From Bryum argenteum (Eukaryota > Streptophyta > Bryopsida > Bryales > Bryaceae), in the NCBI GenBank assembly GCA_037043015.1, contig CM073322.1, forward strand, positions 33,563,364 to 33,627,363: 64,000 bases of DNA, read 5' to 3'. This document shows positions 1 to 13,108 of this stretch, in pieces. Position numbers and translations under genes: made by a program. The notes beneath the pieces are model-generated. The model made no database searches and was not told where the DNA came from. It worked only from the letters and a program-made list of their open reading frames with translations. Every line of letters starts with the position of its first letter. The stretch's first letter is position 1.

Positions 1-985
1 CCTGCAGGGTGGTCTAACGCTGCTACTTATCAATTTATCGAATTCTACTGTGAACGTGGCTGCCAACCTCGTATCTCATTCACAAGACGAACCAATGTCA
101 CACGGCGAGAAGAAGACAAAATCGCAACTCATACCTAAGAAATTTAAGGTCCCGAAATCCTCAAAATCGAGATTCGAGTATCATTTATCCGCCCCCAATC
201 AAGATCTTCATAGTCAAACTGCTCTGCTAAATGGGATACCTCTCGAAGTAACATATTCTGGAGATCTCCCCAATCTGGACCCGATCGTGATGGAGAATTC
301 TTCCCCAATTTTAGTTGGGCCACTCTCCATTGTTTTCGTTGTCTTGCCAGATGCACATGTTCCGATCTGCAAGGTTCAAACTTCTACGAAGTGAGTGTTA
401 ACGACACACTCACCGCAAATATGTTGTCATGTCGGTAAACTATAATAAAGTTGAAATTCGTGCCGAGTATCTTCGGAGTACATCTTCATTTGTCTCTCCC
501 AATATGTTTGACCTCCGCTTCCACGGAATAGCCTTTTTTAGTAGATGACGGAGATTCTCTTCGGTAATCTTGAAATATTCCCTCCCTCTTTTGAACGCTC
601 TAGGAGCAGGACAATGGGACTTTGTAGACAAAGTTCCATTGTTATGGGATTTGTAGCTTCTTCAAGAATTGTTTTTAAATGTGTTATTTTGACTCTGCTT
701 TACAGAGAACCATACCATCAATTTCGTAGATTTATTAGATGATTTACGTCGCTCAAGCAAGATGTTACAATAATGATCTGTGGCAAGAACGTACACGGAC
801 TAGTATTACATGAATAACGATTACATGTTCCAACAAAAAGGTGTCAAGGGTTAGTAGGAGGACTCCTCGCCCAACCAGTACAATGGATTGTCAACTAATG
901 GTAGCCTGCTCGCTCCTTTACCAACAAAATTACATTCGTTCCAGCAGCATATCGGTGGTATTCACAACTCGCTCATGCTCTCTCT
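1..985. other. 3' flank of CHLH, no gene seen
   Basis: This stretch lies downstream of the minus-strand CHLH gene. Its short open frames (for example 50-394) have no recognisable domain and no splice-linked partner. The part nearest 985 must include the CHLH 3' UTR. Confidence 0.5.
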
Positions 986-3900
986 CTACCTGTCAATGCC
1001 CTCTATCCTGTCCTCTACATCCTGGTACAACTGCTTCAATTTCTCCAGGTTCTCCTCAGATGTCTCCCAGTATCCACGCCCGTTCGCTTCCAAGAATGTC
1101 GACACCAGCTTCCGGAACGAGTTCGGGTTTGTCTCCAACAGCCGCTTCTGCATCTCCTCGTCATTGATAAACGTGTTGTTCGCTTCCTCATACACCCAGT
1201 TATCAACCTGCAAAACCGCATCACATATCAATAAAAAAAATTCATGGTGGTGAAAGAGACCGGATTTTGAATGGGGTTCAAGTGCTTGTGCTTACAGTTC
1301 CAGAAGTTGCGCTCCAGCCCATCGTGTTGGTGAGCCGCTTCTCAATCTCGCGAACACCCTCGTATCCGCTGGACAGCATACCCTCATACCACTTGGGGTT
1401 AAGCATCTTCGTGCGCGCGTCCAGTCTCACCGTCTCTGCCAAGGATCGGACCTGGGCGTTCGCGGTGGTGGTATCCGCAATGTAGGAAGCGGGTCGCTTC
1501 TTGTCTGGCCTCAAGCTTTGCACAAGCTTGGTAGGATCGGAGTCAAAGTAATGGCTGACATCCGTCAACGAGATTTCGGACGAGTCCAGGTTCTGGAACG
1601 TCGCCTCGGCCGTTGCAAGAGCGGATTCGAAGATCTGCCTCTTCTCGCTCATGCCGGCACCGGGGGCATCACTGTCAAAAGCGAACGACTTTCGTGACAG
1701 GTACATGTCCTGCAGTTGCTTCTCATCGTTCCAGGACGAGTTCTCCACAGCCAAGTTCACATTTGATGAGTATGATCCAGATGCGTTGGAGTAGATACGG
1801 GTCGCAGCTTCACGAAGAGAGACACCGAGTGTGTCTACTTGCTCTAGTGCGTGCTTGCGGACGAAGTTCATCTCTACTGGCTCGTCAAGCTCTGCCACTG
1901 TCTTCACGGCCCTGTCCAGCAAGTTCATCTGGTTGATGAACAGATCCCGGAAAACGCCGGAGCAGTTGACCACGACATCAATACGAGGACGTCCAAGCTC
2001 TTCAAGAGGGACTGGCTCGATCTTGTTGACACGGCCGAGGGCGTCAGGTAAGGGTCGAACGCCGACCATCCAGAGCACCTGAGCAAGTGACTCTCCGTAC
2101 GTCTTGATGTTGTCCGTGCCCCACAACACGAGAGCGATCGTCTCAGGGTACTTTCCACCATTCTCGATCTTCTGGCGCTCTAAGAGACGGTCTACGACGA
2201 TCTTCGCACTCGCAAGAGCGGCAGCGGTGGGGATGGCCTGAGGGTCCAAAGCATGGATGTTCTTGCCCGTGGGTAGCACCTTGGGGTTTCTGATGGGGTC
2301 ACCTCCTGGACCGGGCTCGACAAACTTGCCTTCAAGAGCTTGCTTCAGGCCGCCCAACTCGTTATCGGCGACCACTTGCTTCAAGCAGAATGCCAAAAAC
2401 TCAAAGAGAGTATTCAGCTTCGCCTGGTCGACGTTCCTGTACTTCGTGTTGCGAAGAGCATCCATCCATGGCTCCCTCTTCGCAAAGCCGAAGAGGTTAG
2501 CAAGTGCTGGTTGCACATTCACAACCTGTCCAGCCTTGTTGGTAGTTTTGGATACGAACGCGCCCACAACCTCCCGCGATGTCTGCGTGATGTCGTTGAG
2601 CAGGGTGACATCGGCCAGCACACCACGATCAGAGTTTCTATAGATGTCCTCAATCTCGCGGCCTACGGACTGAGCCAAGAGTCCGGGCAAGCCACAGATC
2701 TCCTCCTCCGGCCTATCGATGGCAGCAATGTTCACGAGCGTTGCCACAGCCTCTTCAGCGCTGGGAGGCTCTCCGATGACGTGAAGCCCGCATGGCAGGA
2801 GCCTCGACTCAATCTCCATCAGCTTCCCGTAAACTCTACCCACCACTGTGTCTCTCTCGTCAGATGAAAGCTCCACATCCTCGGCTGGAAGCTCCACGTC
2901 CTTGTCCAGGTTGCACTGCTTGGCCGTGCTAATGATACTGGACACAATCTGTACTCCACGACCCGAGTCTTTCAATGACTGATACGAAGAGATCAACTCA
3001 CTCAGCTGCTTCAGACCCTTGTACAAACCGGCATTCTCCGCAGGAGGGGTGAGGTAGCTGATAGTGTTCGCGTAACTACGTCTCTTCGCAATGGTAGCCT
3101 CCGACGGGTTGTTGGCGGCGTAGTAATAGATGTTCGGAATGTTTCCGATCAAAGCGTCGGGGTAGCAGATATCGCTCATACCCACCTGCTTTCCAGGCAT
3201 GAACTCCAAGGAACCGTGAGTTCCGAAGTGCAGGACAGCATCGGCCTTGAAAATCTTCTCCAAGAAAGTATAGTACGCGGCGAATCCGTGATGAGGGCTG
3301 GCTGACTTTGAGAAGAGGAGTCGCATCGGATCACCCTCGTATCCGAAAGTGGGCTGGACACCGATGAAAATGTTGCCAAACTGCTTCCCGTACACGAGAA
3401 GGTTCTGGCCATCGGAGTTGAGCGTTCCTGGAGCCTTACCCCAGCTCTCCTCCAAAGCCTTCGCGTAAGGAGTCAGTTGGTAGTACTCTCGGGTGGGCAT
3501 CTTGTATGCGATGTTCAGATCAGGGCTGCTGAACTTCGCCTCCTTGTCGTGAATCACTTCCTCAATGAGACCCTCCGATGAGTCAGGCAATCCCTCGACG
3601 TTGTAGCCGTCTGCCTTGAGCTCCTTCAGAACGCTGTAAATGGATGAGAACACGTTCAGGTAGGCAGCAGTACCGACATTGCCCTTGTCTGGTGGGAAGC
3701 TGAAGACGGTGATGGCCAACTTCTTCTCGGCCTTGGACAAGCGCTTAAGGTTGGCCCACTTGATGGCACGCGTGCAGAGCTGATCGACACGGTCATGGAG
3801 AGCATGAGACTTTCCTGCAAGTGGACAGCACAGATCAGTATCAAATCAACGGAAAATGACTTGAGGCGGAAGGACGAAAGACGGTGTTCAACGTACCAGT

Positions 3901-5681
3901 CCGGCTGTCACGCCCAGAGAACACAATCGGCTCCAGACCTCCATCTAACTCAGGAAGAGCAACCTGGAGCGCGACCTGGATGGGGTGCAATCCTAAGGAG
4001 CTGCCCAACCACTCTTCGGTAGTTTGGAACACCAAAGGCAGAGCAACCAAGTATGGAACATCAAGCTTCGACAATGCTTCGATGGCCTTGGGGTGATCCT
4101 GGCTCGCAGGGCCTCCAACCAACGCGAAACCAGTCAATGAAACCACCGACTGCACCAATGACTTCTTGGTGATGGGGTTGTAGAAAAATCTGTCCACAGG
4201 GCCCGAGAAATCTAGACCACCTGCAAGACATCAATCAATCTCCTTCTTGTTAGAATCAAATGGATGATGGGGGAATCAAAAGACAGTGTGCAGAGCTCAT
4301 ATTATTTTGTGCTGAGAGTGTCACCTGCAAAGATGGGCACGACCTTGGCGCCCCTGGCCTCCATCTCCATGATCACGGCAGCGTAATGACCTTCGTCACC
4401 GGTCACAATGTGGCTCCGCTGCAAGACAATTCCGACAATCGGGGCGTTGGGGTCCTTCAGGGCGTCATTGGCGTCACGCCTGGTATCGTACCAGTTCAGA
4501 TACTCCTTGATGTCATCGTACATCTGAGGAGCCATGGGATGCCAAATTCCGGTGTCCAGGAACACAACAGGGTCATCGAACTTCATATTCGCCTTCGACA
4601 ACGAGGGCACGTAGGCCTGGGAGATCATGACGAGGAAGTTCTCGATGTTCTCCGGTGAGCCTCCGAGCCAGAACTGCAGACTCATCATGAAGTTCCTCGC
4701 ATCCTGAGCCTTGTCGGTGGGCAAGTACTTCAACACCTTGGGCAGCGTGCGGATGAGCTTCAACATGCCTTCCTCAAAATTGCCCACATTCTCCTTCCTC
4801 TTACGCCTCATGAACTGCGCAATGGCACTCTTGGACTGCCCCAATTGCGACATGGAGAATGTACCAAGCTTGTTCAAACGCATGACCTCGGGCATGGAAG
4901 GGAACACCACGACCGCGTCCAACCTGTCCCTGTTCGCCTCTACAACATCCTTCACCTTCTGGGCGAGCTCCTCAACGAAAATGAGCGATCCGATAAACAC
5001 ATTGGCATCGGCAACGTCCTTCTTGAAAGTCTCGAAATTGTCCTTGTCACGGAGCTCCTCGACCAGGTAACCCACGACCTCGACGCGGACCTCCTTGCGC
5101 GTTCTGTTGATGTTCCTCACAGCCGCGGACAGCGACGATTGATACTGCGCTTCCAGCACCACGTACACCACCTTGACGACGGGCACGCCGGGCCTCGACT
5201 CCGGCACGATGCGTCTCACCTCCGGGCGAGTCTGGGTGAACATGCCACCGCCGCCACCACCCATCATCGCCTTCGTGGTGATTCTCTGCGCCTTCCTCAC
5301 ACCCTGGGCAACCGGGGCTGATACCGAAGCTCCATGGAGCTCAGACTACAATGCCAATCAAAAATCCAACATCAAATTCCATCCCCCAATCAATGCAAAC
5401 ACAAACGTATCAGTCCGAAACCTCACCTTGCCGAGCTTGCTGACATCGCTCACTTGCTTAATTCCGTCAAATGTGGGTAACAGACCACCCAAACCAGCTG
5501 TCAAAAACAACAAACACCACCCTCGTGTTAACACAATGTGACTCAATCGGAATGCGAAATCTCGGAATGGCTGCATGCACTGACCTCGGCATTGGAGGCG
5601 CGCGGCAGGCCGCGTGACAACGGGAGTCACGGCGCAGGACGACGACGTCACGGTGGCCGAGAATGGAGACACGGCCGCCAT
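986..5681 (-). CDS. CHLH: Magnesium chelatase H subunit, plastid (6 exons)
   Basis: This is the large porphyrin-binding subunit of Mg-chelatase. With CHLI and CHLD it inserts Mg2+ into protoporphyrin IX in the plastid, the first committed step of chlorophyll synthesis; it is also known as GUN5. Exons on the minus strand: 5585-5681, 5427-5497, 4325-5303, 3897-4220, 1296-3814, 986-1207. They join in frame to 1403 codons plus stop, close to the ~1380 of Arabidopsis. All introns are GT-AG. I chose ATG 5681, which opens a Ser/Thr/Ala-rich plastid transit peptide (starts [10 protein letters not shown]); a GTG two codons upstream is not needed. The mature part begins near [13 protein letters not shown] and follows the plant family throughout, for example [50 protein letters not shown], and ends in EGIDR. 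I see no frameshift or lost residue. Identification is by protein similarity recalled from the family. Confidence 0.97.
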
Positions 5682-6518
5682 CTCCACTCACTCCCACAGA
5701 GCTACGATTCTCTAAGCAACCCAACACAAAAAACCACACAGAGCACACAAGGGTGGGAGGGGAGAGGGAGGGGGCCCTAGAAGGAGACTGATTGGATTGA
5801 AGAGGAGAGGAGAGAGAGTGTTCTAAATTAGTCTGAGAGATGAAGAATGCATGCTTGGAATATAATGGTTTGGAATTGAGCGGAGGTTTGTGGCGATGGA
5901 TTGCGCACGGGAGGGCGCGTCAGCAGCATTGAATCAGCGCCGGGCTGGGAGCGCGCAGGCCAGTCCTTCCTCCAGACCTCCGCGAACGAGAGAGACGCCC
6001 CGCATATGGATTGGGTTCCCTTCCTCCCCATTGGCTGCCGCGCTCTTAGGACCTATGCGCCCTGTCGCCGTGGTGGAATTTGGTGTCATTCCTTCTGTTC
6101 CGTTTTCTGTTCCAGTTGGTTAGGGTCTCATCACATCCAGGTAATGGATTCCGTTTTGAAAACTAAAAACGTTTTGAGGTTTAATTATGGGGTTTAATTT
6201 TAAGATTCTGGGTTGAAGTAGATTTGGGTCTCTAACTAATCCAGGTTTTCAAACTCAAATCTTAAATTTGAAAAAATAAAAATAATGGAAAAATACCCTC
6301 CCAAATAAACACACCGTGTTTTCACTTTTTATCTACCTTGATATGATGAGACCTTCAGTTGATAAGTGAGACTTCAAACTACTACCTTTTTGGCTTGTGA
6401 ATCCTATCTCTAAGAAAGGATAGAGTTTGAGTTGACATTCTAAAAAGACACATTGATCTTTAGTCTACAACATTTTTTCCGAGAGTTCAACTCATGTGAT
6501 TTTTAGTTTAGAATATGG
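5682..6518. promoter_or_regulatory. CHLH 5' flank / presumed promoter
   Basis: This non-coding stretch lies upstream of the CHLH start codon on the minus strand. The first ~300 bases are purine-rich and GC-rich (AG-rich tracts near 5750-5820), as expected for a 5' UTR or core promoter. No TATA box could be assigned with confidence. Short open frames here show no domain. Confidence 0.4.
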
Positions 6519-6624
6519 CAATCACCTACGACGAGGGTGATATGAAAATAAATCTCTCGCTGAGGAGGGAGGAGCGTGACGAGGAGGGAGATTTATTTTC
6601 ATATCATCCAAGGAGGCAGTGATT
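6519..6624. repeat. Inverted repeat / hairpin, MITE-like
   Basis: A 19-bp perfect inverted repeat (6538-6556 against 6588-6606, TGATATGAAAATAAATCTC) encloses a 31-bp purine-rich loop. Imperfect complementarity extends outward (CAATCAC near 6519 against GTGATTG near 6618). The form fits a small MITE remnant or a hairpin locus. No clear target duplication was found. Confidence 0.55.
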
Positions 6625-6704
6625 GTCTGTCGTAAACGTTGCCTAATTAACGAGAAATCATTCAGAAATTGAATGAGAAGTGGTTCTGTAGATGAAATTC
6701 GTGT

Positions 6705-6780
6705 AATCCCCGTTTGGGAGGGGAATACCGCGAAAGCAGCGATTACAAGCCATAACCCGCCCACCAAATGAACGGGGATT
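6705..6780. repeat. Short inverted repeat
   Basis: A 10-bp inverted repeat (AATCCCCGTT at 6705-6714, AACGGGGATT at 6771-6780) encloses 56 bp. It may be the remains of a small transposon with short terminal repeats. Confidence 0.35.
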
Positions 6781-7104
6781 TTTGCGGCAAGCATGACGCA
6801 TGTTTTGTGATTGCAAGCAAATCATGAAAAAGAAAAGAAAAAATCAAATTAAAAATAAGCGTCCACTCGTATAATCTTGAGATAAATTTCAAAATCTCTT
6901 GATGAAAGGTTCTTTGATCCAAAAAACTTTGATATTAGATTTGGATGATGTTTATATATAAAACAAACTGAAAAATTTCATGGTTTTTGTGGAGTTGTAT
7001 CTCCTTCATCTACCTTTCAGTTTCAACTTTATTATTTTTTGGATAAATTTCACTTAAGGTTTAGTTTTATTGGTAAATCCTTAGCTCAGTTACGTATTTT
7101 GAAG

Positions 7105-7179
7105 GTTAGGCATGTATTTGAGTGCAAAAGTTAGGCACGAATTTGAGTGCAAAAGTTAGGCATGAATCTGAGTGCAAGA
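7105..7179 (+). repeat. 25-bp tandem repeat, 3 copies
   Basis: Three head-to-tail copies of a 25-bp unit that starts GTTAGGCA and contains GAGTGCAA lie at 7105-7129, 7130-7154 and 7155-7179. They differ at only a few positions. The sequence is non-coding. Confidence 0.8.
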
Positions 7180-9690
7180 GTTAAAAGTGATAGTTTTTTG
7201 ATTTGGTGGTTAAGATCTGTGGCCCTCCAACAAAGAAGTTTGTTCAATAGTTAGTGTACTACAAGATCATATGGTTGAGATCTGAATAACTTATCTTTTA
7301 TTTCCATATATGACAGTTTTTGAAACTGTGTCTTTAACTCAAATTATTCAGGGATGTATAGGGGTAAAAGTTTCTACGACAAAAACAATACCACATTTAG
7401 AATTAAATTCATTAAATAATATAGAAATCTAATGGTGAATGAAGGAAATACAACTCCTCAACAATCATGTGTTTCTTAAGTTTTCTCAACATAGAAATAA
7501 CATTACAAGTCTAATTCCAAAAATACTTCAATACAACAATTATTTTAAAATAAACAAATTTTTGGTGGCTCTTAAGACACTTTTGTATAATACAAATTCA
7601 TGGAAAATAAAGATTTGATTTGACAAAACAAGCTCCATCTTTTACAACCCTAAAATAAGAGTTGCTTGCACAAATATGAAGGTCAAAAATCCACAAGACC
7701 TTGGATTGATCTTTATTTGTACCACTAAAATCAGATTTAATTTGAGTTTGAATGCAATAGATATTGTGAGATATGAAATTCAAGACGAAGAAGTTATGGC
7801 TTTGCAAAGTTTCAAAGCTTCATCCAAAATGTCAAATCTTGAGATTGTGGACGTTTGTAAAATAAGCCACTAATGGAGAACTTTAGCATTATCACCAGTC
7901 TCTTTGCCATATTTTTAGCAAGCTTGGTGGAACGAGACACTCTTCCTAAAAATGGTTGTAAAAAGCTTGGTGGAAATACCACACTTTTTGTAGTGCTTAG
8001 CAAACAAATGAACCATCAATGATGCAAAATATGCCCCTTGCAAAGCTCAAAATTCTAATCATATGCTCAAATTATGAACTTGACACTTGAAATTTATATC
8101 TAAATCGAGTAGTTTCACTTGCAAATAAATATGAAGTGCTTCTTGCGTAAAGTGCGATTGAAGAAAAGCTAAAATAGTGCAAAAAAAAGGTAAATAAATG
8201 TTAATTTTACAAATTCTTAAGGTTGAAGCCCTTGGGAGTTAAGCAGTGGCGCCAACTTTGATGAAGCACCAATAAAAGGGTGGTATTTCCATATACCAGG
8301 GATGACCGGTCGAATCAGGCCGCATGAGGTGTTGTTAAAAGCGGGTTTTTTTTTTTGTAGAGTTGTGGAAAGATCGGATCGCAAAACATGTTTACAAATC
8401 CCGAGATATTAAATTTTAAAGAGGGCATACTACTTATGGCCCCCAAATCATCAAAAATTACAATCGACCTAATTTAAATGTAGGAGAAAAACAAGAGGTA
8501 TATGGTCAAAGTATTTAAGTAAGCATAGCAACGCCGCTAGGGCATACTAGTACGCATAATAACATAGTAATCCCGAATTTGGATATATTGTGCCACTCTC
8601 GACATACTCATGGTGTACAGACCACTATTCCTCTACAATAAAATCTAAGATGTGTTACATGCACTAATTAATATGTGACTACCATAACTTTCTACATTGA
8701 TCAACGAATTTAATAAGTGTGTTCAAGACTTTGCCCCCCTCTAAGCATTATAGGTAGTTGTTCGCTCAATAATTTTCTCTGAAAAGTAAAAAGTCATAGC
8801 AAACCCTAATCATATAGGATGGCTACACTCAACATAGGTTTCAGTGCAATGAATATAACTTGAGTTCATTGTAAGGGTTCCCGTACTAAACAATGTGCAC
8901 ATTATGACTCGAAATAAAACACATCAATTGTTCAAAGAAAAGGGGGAATAACAAATAAATTAACTTTAAATTTGTTTTTTTTTTAAAAAAAAAAAAAAAC
9001 ATTAATTAAAAAAAAAAAACTAAAAAAAAAATTTAAAAAAACTCTCCGAAGGTAGTGTTTCTAAAAATCCTTATGAAAAGCTATGGAGCACCAATGAATA
9101 TTTCAACGTGACAACTTTAAGTTGTGCAATTGCCGCTTGAGGGTGGGAATCTGTAGGGGGACTAGGCTTCATGGACCCCACGATATCCGGTGCGCTTCTT
9201 TGCAGCCAATCTGTGAGCTGCATTGTATCCTCTTTATATCATTCCCTAACATTTTTGCATTCTTGGATGTCGTCTTTGTGGGCCCACTTCTCTTTCCCAT
9301 ATTCCCCAATTGTTCTCTCTTTAGGGAAAGTGAGAGAAAGAATCACTGCAATTGGATGATAAATTGAACTCCAAATGGATGTGTTGGGATCAAATCATTA
9401 CACCATATGAATCTTAGGATGATCTAAACCCTTGAATGCCCATGGGGATCAAAATTGGATCACAACATTTTTGGATTTGGGCATCATGAATGAACCAATC
9501 AATGATGAGCTTGCAACCTCCTACAAGGTTATGTACAGCCCTAACCTACCTACCACAATTCTTTCAAAGCACAAAATCACTCATACAGGTTGTGATGTTT
9601 TGAAATGTAAAATTTCACTTTCTCAGTGCATCACAAGAAGGTGACTAATTTGAGATCAAGATATAAGAGAAAAGTTGAGTACAGTAGAGG
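7180..9690. other. AT-rich intergenic DNA, no gene seen
   Basis: No coding region is supportable here. The stretch includes a partial copy of a dispersed repeat (about 7250-7320, related to 13770-14070). A segment near 7790-7840 resembles the sequence near 37170-37205. An A/T homopolymer block lies at about 8979-9045. It looks like decayed repetitive DNA. Confidence 0.5.
8979..9045. repeat. A/T homopolymer low-complexity tract
   Basis: A run of T is followed by long runs of A with few interruptions. This is simple sequence, possibly the remains of an inverted poly(A)-bearing retroelement pair. Confidence 0.8.
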
Positions 9691-9696
9691 TAGAGA

Positions 9697-9905
9697 TCAG
9701 ATTCTATTGGAAAAGAGCCCCTCAGGCTTGCTTGGGTGTTCAAGGGCTAAAATATTAGAGAGTAGTGGTGTGGTACCTGTAAGGCTTTTGTTACCTTGAG
9801 GTTGCGAGTTTGATCCCTCGATGTGAAATATTAGGTAGAAGGAGTTTACTTCTGTTTTTGTAACTTGTTGATAATATGATTTTCTTTGGAACCGATTACA
9901 CAATT
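9697..9905 (+). mobile_element. Candidate tRNA-derived SINE
   Basis: A tRNA-like Pol III internal promoter can be read. A good B-box-like core, GAGTTTGATCC, lies near 9806-9816 and is preceded by TTACCTTGAGGTT, as in many tRNA-derived heads. A weak A-box-like GTAGTGG lies about 45 bp upstream, near 9763. A non-tRNA body follows to about 9900. No flanking duplication or tail was defined, so the borders are guesses. Confidence 0.35.
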
Positions 9906-12110
9906 ACCACGCGTCTCAAATTCCTCATTTTGAAAATCAGTAAAATATAATCTCAATTCGAAAATGTCATTCTAGAGCATTGGCAGACTTTTTATTTTTC
10001 CTAGCTTATGATCAATAAAAAGTTAGACTCTAGGAGTAACTTCATGCATAATAAAGTGTAGGCCTTTTCAAAATTACTATCTACTTGCTTATTAATGTTT
10101 ACAAACATGTCATCACTCTCCAAACAAATTCAAGAAATCAGTCCTAAAAAGAAGGAGAAGAAGAACACAAGACCCGTAAGGGTTGGCGTGAATAAAGTGT
10201 CTGTTCGACCTACCCTTGATGATATGCCCACAGTCCTAAAAACCCTTACCATACATTAGTAGACTACGCTCACGAGGTTCCTAGAACATGATACAAAGTA
10301 TAGTTTAGCAAAGAAAATTACAAAGATACTCAAATACTTATATTTTACATAGAACAAGTAGAGAAGTCATCTTCCTCATGTCATGTTGAGATTGCTTGAT
10401 TCAACTAAAGAAAACTTAGCTAACTAGGGTTTTGAATCATCATCCAACCCAACCTTGAAACTTGATGTCTAAAAGAAGAAGAAGGCCACCACCCTCCTAT
10501 TATCATGTCCACCCAAAATAGGGGGAATGAATTTACGCGCTTATGATTTGAGGAGAAAAATGTGGCCCCACCACGGCCACACATTCCATTGGGTGAGGGA
10601 AAATATCTGAGGGCCCCATATGTGGCAGCTTCAGCCTCTCTCCTTTCCCGGCTCATGTCCTTTCCTTTTCTTTTCTTTTGCATGTCATCCATCATGTACC
10701 CTGGCCCCCCTCTGTCTCTCAGCATGTCTCATAATCAAATGGGACATGCGCATTCACACCTGCAGTTTAAAAGAGGCTCCCCCACTCATCACTCCACTGT
10801 TCCTGATTTCATTGCCATTCTCAGCCACCCAGCCAGGAGTCTTCAGGTGCACCACCGGAGAATGTACTCAATTGTTGTGGAATGTTCTTACAGCAAGTAA
10901 CTAAATAAAATGCCCACGGGATATAACAACCTAGTAGCAAGTAACAATTACTTCATATAAAAGAGGTATTGAATTTATGCATTTTCTAGAGCTGTGCCTT
11001 GATTTTAGACATGAAACTATGTAAATGATACTCAATTAGCGTAATGTTCACCCGAGTAGGAGTTCGTAGTCTCACCATTGGTATGATGACCTATAAGGGA
11101 GAGTGCTCAATAATGGCTCAAATTTCGAGGTGAAGTAACTAGTGTAAGCAATCTTTGTGCATGGGGAAATGTGCATGGAAGGATAGTCAAAGTGGATTCA
11201 TGAATTCTAGACTTTTGTACAGTTTGTTGTGACTTTTTGAAGGCAGTCTCGTAGGTGTTTATGAAATGGTGTCCTAGTTTTGCACCCTGCAATGTTTGCC
11301 GTGAAAACATGTTATTGTTGAGTGAAGAAAGCTATTATGTAACTCTATATGAAGAAACCTAGTGCAACTCCATTATTGGTACGGCTCCACGTTTGAGCAC
11401 ACATCCAAGGATAGTTTGGACAAACACTCTATTCACATCAACCTCAAGTAGGTTTGTTGGAGTGATTCTTCTTCTAAGTCAGTGTATGAAGTTCCACAAT
11501 CTCTTCTTGTATTGCATCCGTCGCTAATGCACGAGTTTCATTGTTTCCCTGTCGATGATATAGTTACAGTTATATCCCCGAGTGTAGATTTTGGCTGTGA
11601 GGATTCACTGGCTGATGGGGGAAGAGGGCGGGCGGACGGCATGCAAGGAGGTGGTTGACAGCAATGACAGCGTGTAAGTTAACGCTACTCGATCAATGCA
11701 AAGGAGGTGAAGGGAAACAGCTTTGCAGGATTGGTGCACAACAACACGAGCGCCTGACAAATAGGAGACCATCGCTGAGTGAGTTGTGGCCACGAGCTCC
11801 CCGGCCTTCCATTCATTGTGCACCTTCAGTTCACATTGCTGCAGTATTGACCTACTCTACTCTACTACAGGAGACTACAATCCAGAAAACTCCCCGGGCA
11901 GTGATCGTGATATTTTTTCCTTGCTTTACCTGGTTACTGGTTCCCCCGGTTGCCAGTCGCCATGGAACACCCGGTACATCAGGTTCAGAAGAAAGTGACA
12001 ACACCCCTTGTTTGATTGAGAGGGTAAACTTTCTTTGGAGTTAAAATTGGAATTAGCCCCTCAAAGTGAGCAACCTAAATACAGCCAAATTAGGTATTAG
12101 ATCCTATGGG
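9906..12110. other. Intergenic DNA, no gene seen
   Basis: Open frames here (for example 10562-10900 and 11655-12044) are proline- and serine-rich or of mixed composition. They lack recognisable domains or splice-linked partners. A short segment near 10180-10215 (TTGGCGTGAATA followed by TGTCTGTTC) has a diverged relative near 50264-50288, so at least part of it is dispersed repeat. Confidence 0.45.
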
Positions 12111-12114
12111 CTTG

Positions 12115-12245
12115 TTAAAAATGGAATGTGTCCATAGGATGTGTACATGAACATGTGCACCAAGTCTTAGGTTCAAATTCCTCATCACTTATGAAATAGT
12201 GACGTTATGAAAAGAAAGTTCTTTTTCATGTTGTAGAATGGCAAA
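12115..12245 (+). mobile_element. Second candidate tRNA-derived SINE fragment
   Basis: A B-box-like GGTTCAAATTCC lies near 12170-12181 and follows an accepted tRNA-like stem context (AAGTCTTAG). The A box is poorly conserved. The family may differ from the copy at 9.7 kb. The assignment rests on the B box alone. Confidence 0.25.
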
Positions 12246-12438
12246 ATAAAGTTTTGGGGGCCAAAAAAACCATTTTTGAAAAGAAGTTTGACATGAGGCT
12301 CCTTTAATTCTTGTTCCTAGGTGAGTAAGGAATATGTCTATGTAATTCCTACCCTCATGGGATCTATAAAACTTGAAGAAATGCTTGATTTTTCACTTGG
12401 AGGTATGCTGAAACTCAAATACAAAGGCCCAATTTCAA

Positions 12439-12530
12439 CAATTAAGAAGGCATGTGAAACATTATTGGATTGAAAATCCAGACGTTGAGATCATGCCTTA
12501 CTATTTTTTCTACATGTTGAGAGACAAAAT
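12439..12530 (-). repeat. Dispersed repeat fragment, partner at 36558-36625
   Basis: Read on the minus strand, this segment matches the plus-strand segment 36558-36625. Both share ACATGTAGAAAAA, TAAGGCATGA, GGATTTTCAATCCAATAA and ACATGCCTT in the same order. It is an old interspersed repeat. Confidence 0.7.
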
Positions 12531-13006
12531 GTGAGAAAAAGTAAAATCTCACATTTTGGGGAATTTCAGAAGTTGTTGCGTTTTGATCAATTTTGGGCAG
12601 ATATTTGAAAATAAATGAGCATATACCGCAGTTTGGGCAATTGTGGGCAGATTCTAAACAATGTTTTCAGACTTTGAACGTGAGCATCTCCTAAAGTATG
12701 AGGGTCTTTGGAGCTTAAGATGACTTTTTGGAAAGCTATGGACAAACTCTACCACTTGCAAAAGGTTTCAACTTTATGTGATCTAAAAATAGTAAGTCAG
12801 AGGTTGATTAAAATTCAATCGAACCAATTTGGACCTCACTCACCTTCGAATGATTTAACCTAGAATTTTCAAACCCAAATTCTAAAACCTAAAAACTATA
12901 TCTTAAAAGTAAACCCCGAAATTACTTTTAAATACAAAATCCACTTACGTCGATGTGATGAGACGTAGCCCACGGCCAAGCCCACACTTGCGCATTTGTG
13001 GTTTGA

Positions 13007-13108
13007 GTATACAAGCCACTTCCTGTATACCAACCATTTTTTTTTTTTTTACTTTACAATGGAGCTTGTTTATTTATTGGTTCAATATACAACAAGTGAC
13101 TTGTATAC
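13007..13108. repeat. Small inverted-repeat element (MITE-like)
   Basis: Arms GTATACAAGCCACTT (13007-13021) and its near-perfect inverse at 13094-13108 differ by one base. They enclose ~72 bp that include a T run. The form fits a very short MITE, but no target duplication is convincing. Confidence 0.5.

Noticed and set aside
2257-2867. Long plus-strand open frames across 2.2-2.9 kb
   Set aside because: They are antisense shadows of the GC-rich CHLH coding exon and have no domain of their own.
8220-8290. LTR retrotransposon primer-binding site (GTGGCGCCAAC)
   Set aside because: It resembles a tRNA-Met primer site, but no paired LTRs or gag-pol frames were seen nearby.
10420-10904. Overlapping 94-112-codon frames on both strands near 10.5-10.9 kb
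   Set aside because: No recognisable domain, no splice-linked neighbours and a repeat-like setting; probably chance.
11655-12044. 129-codon plus-strand frame
   Set aside because: Mixed composition with no motif. It overlaps another frame equally open, as chance frames do.
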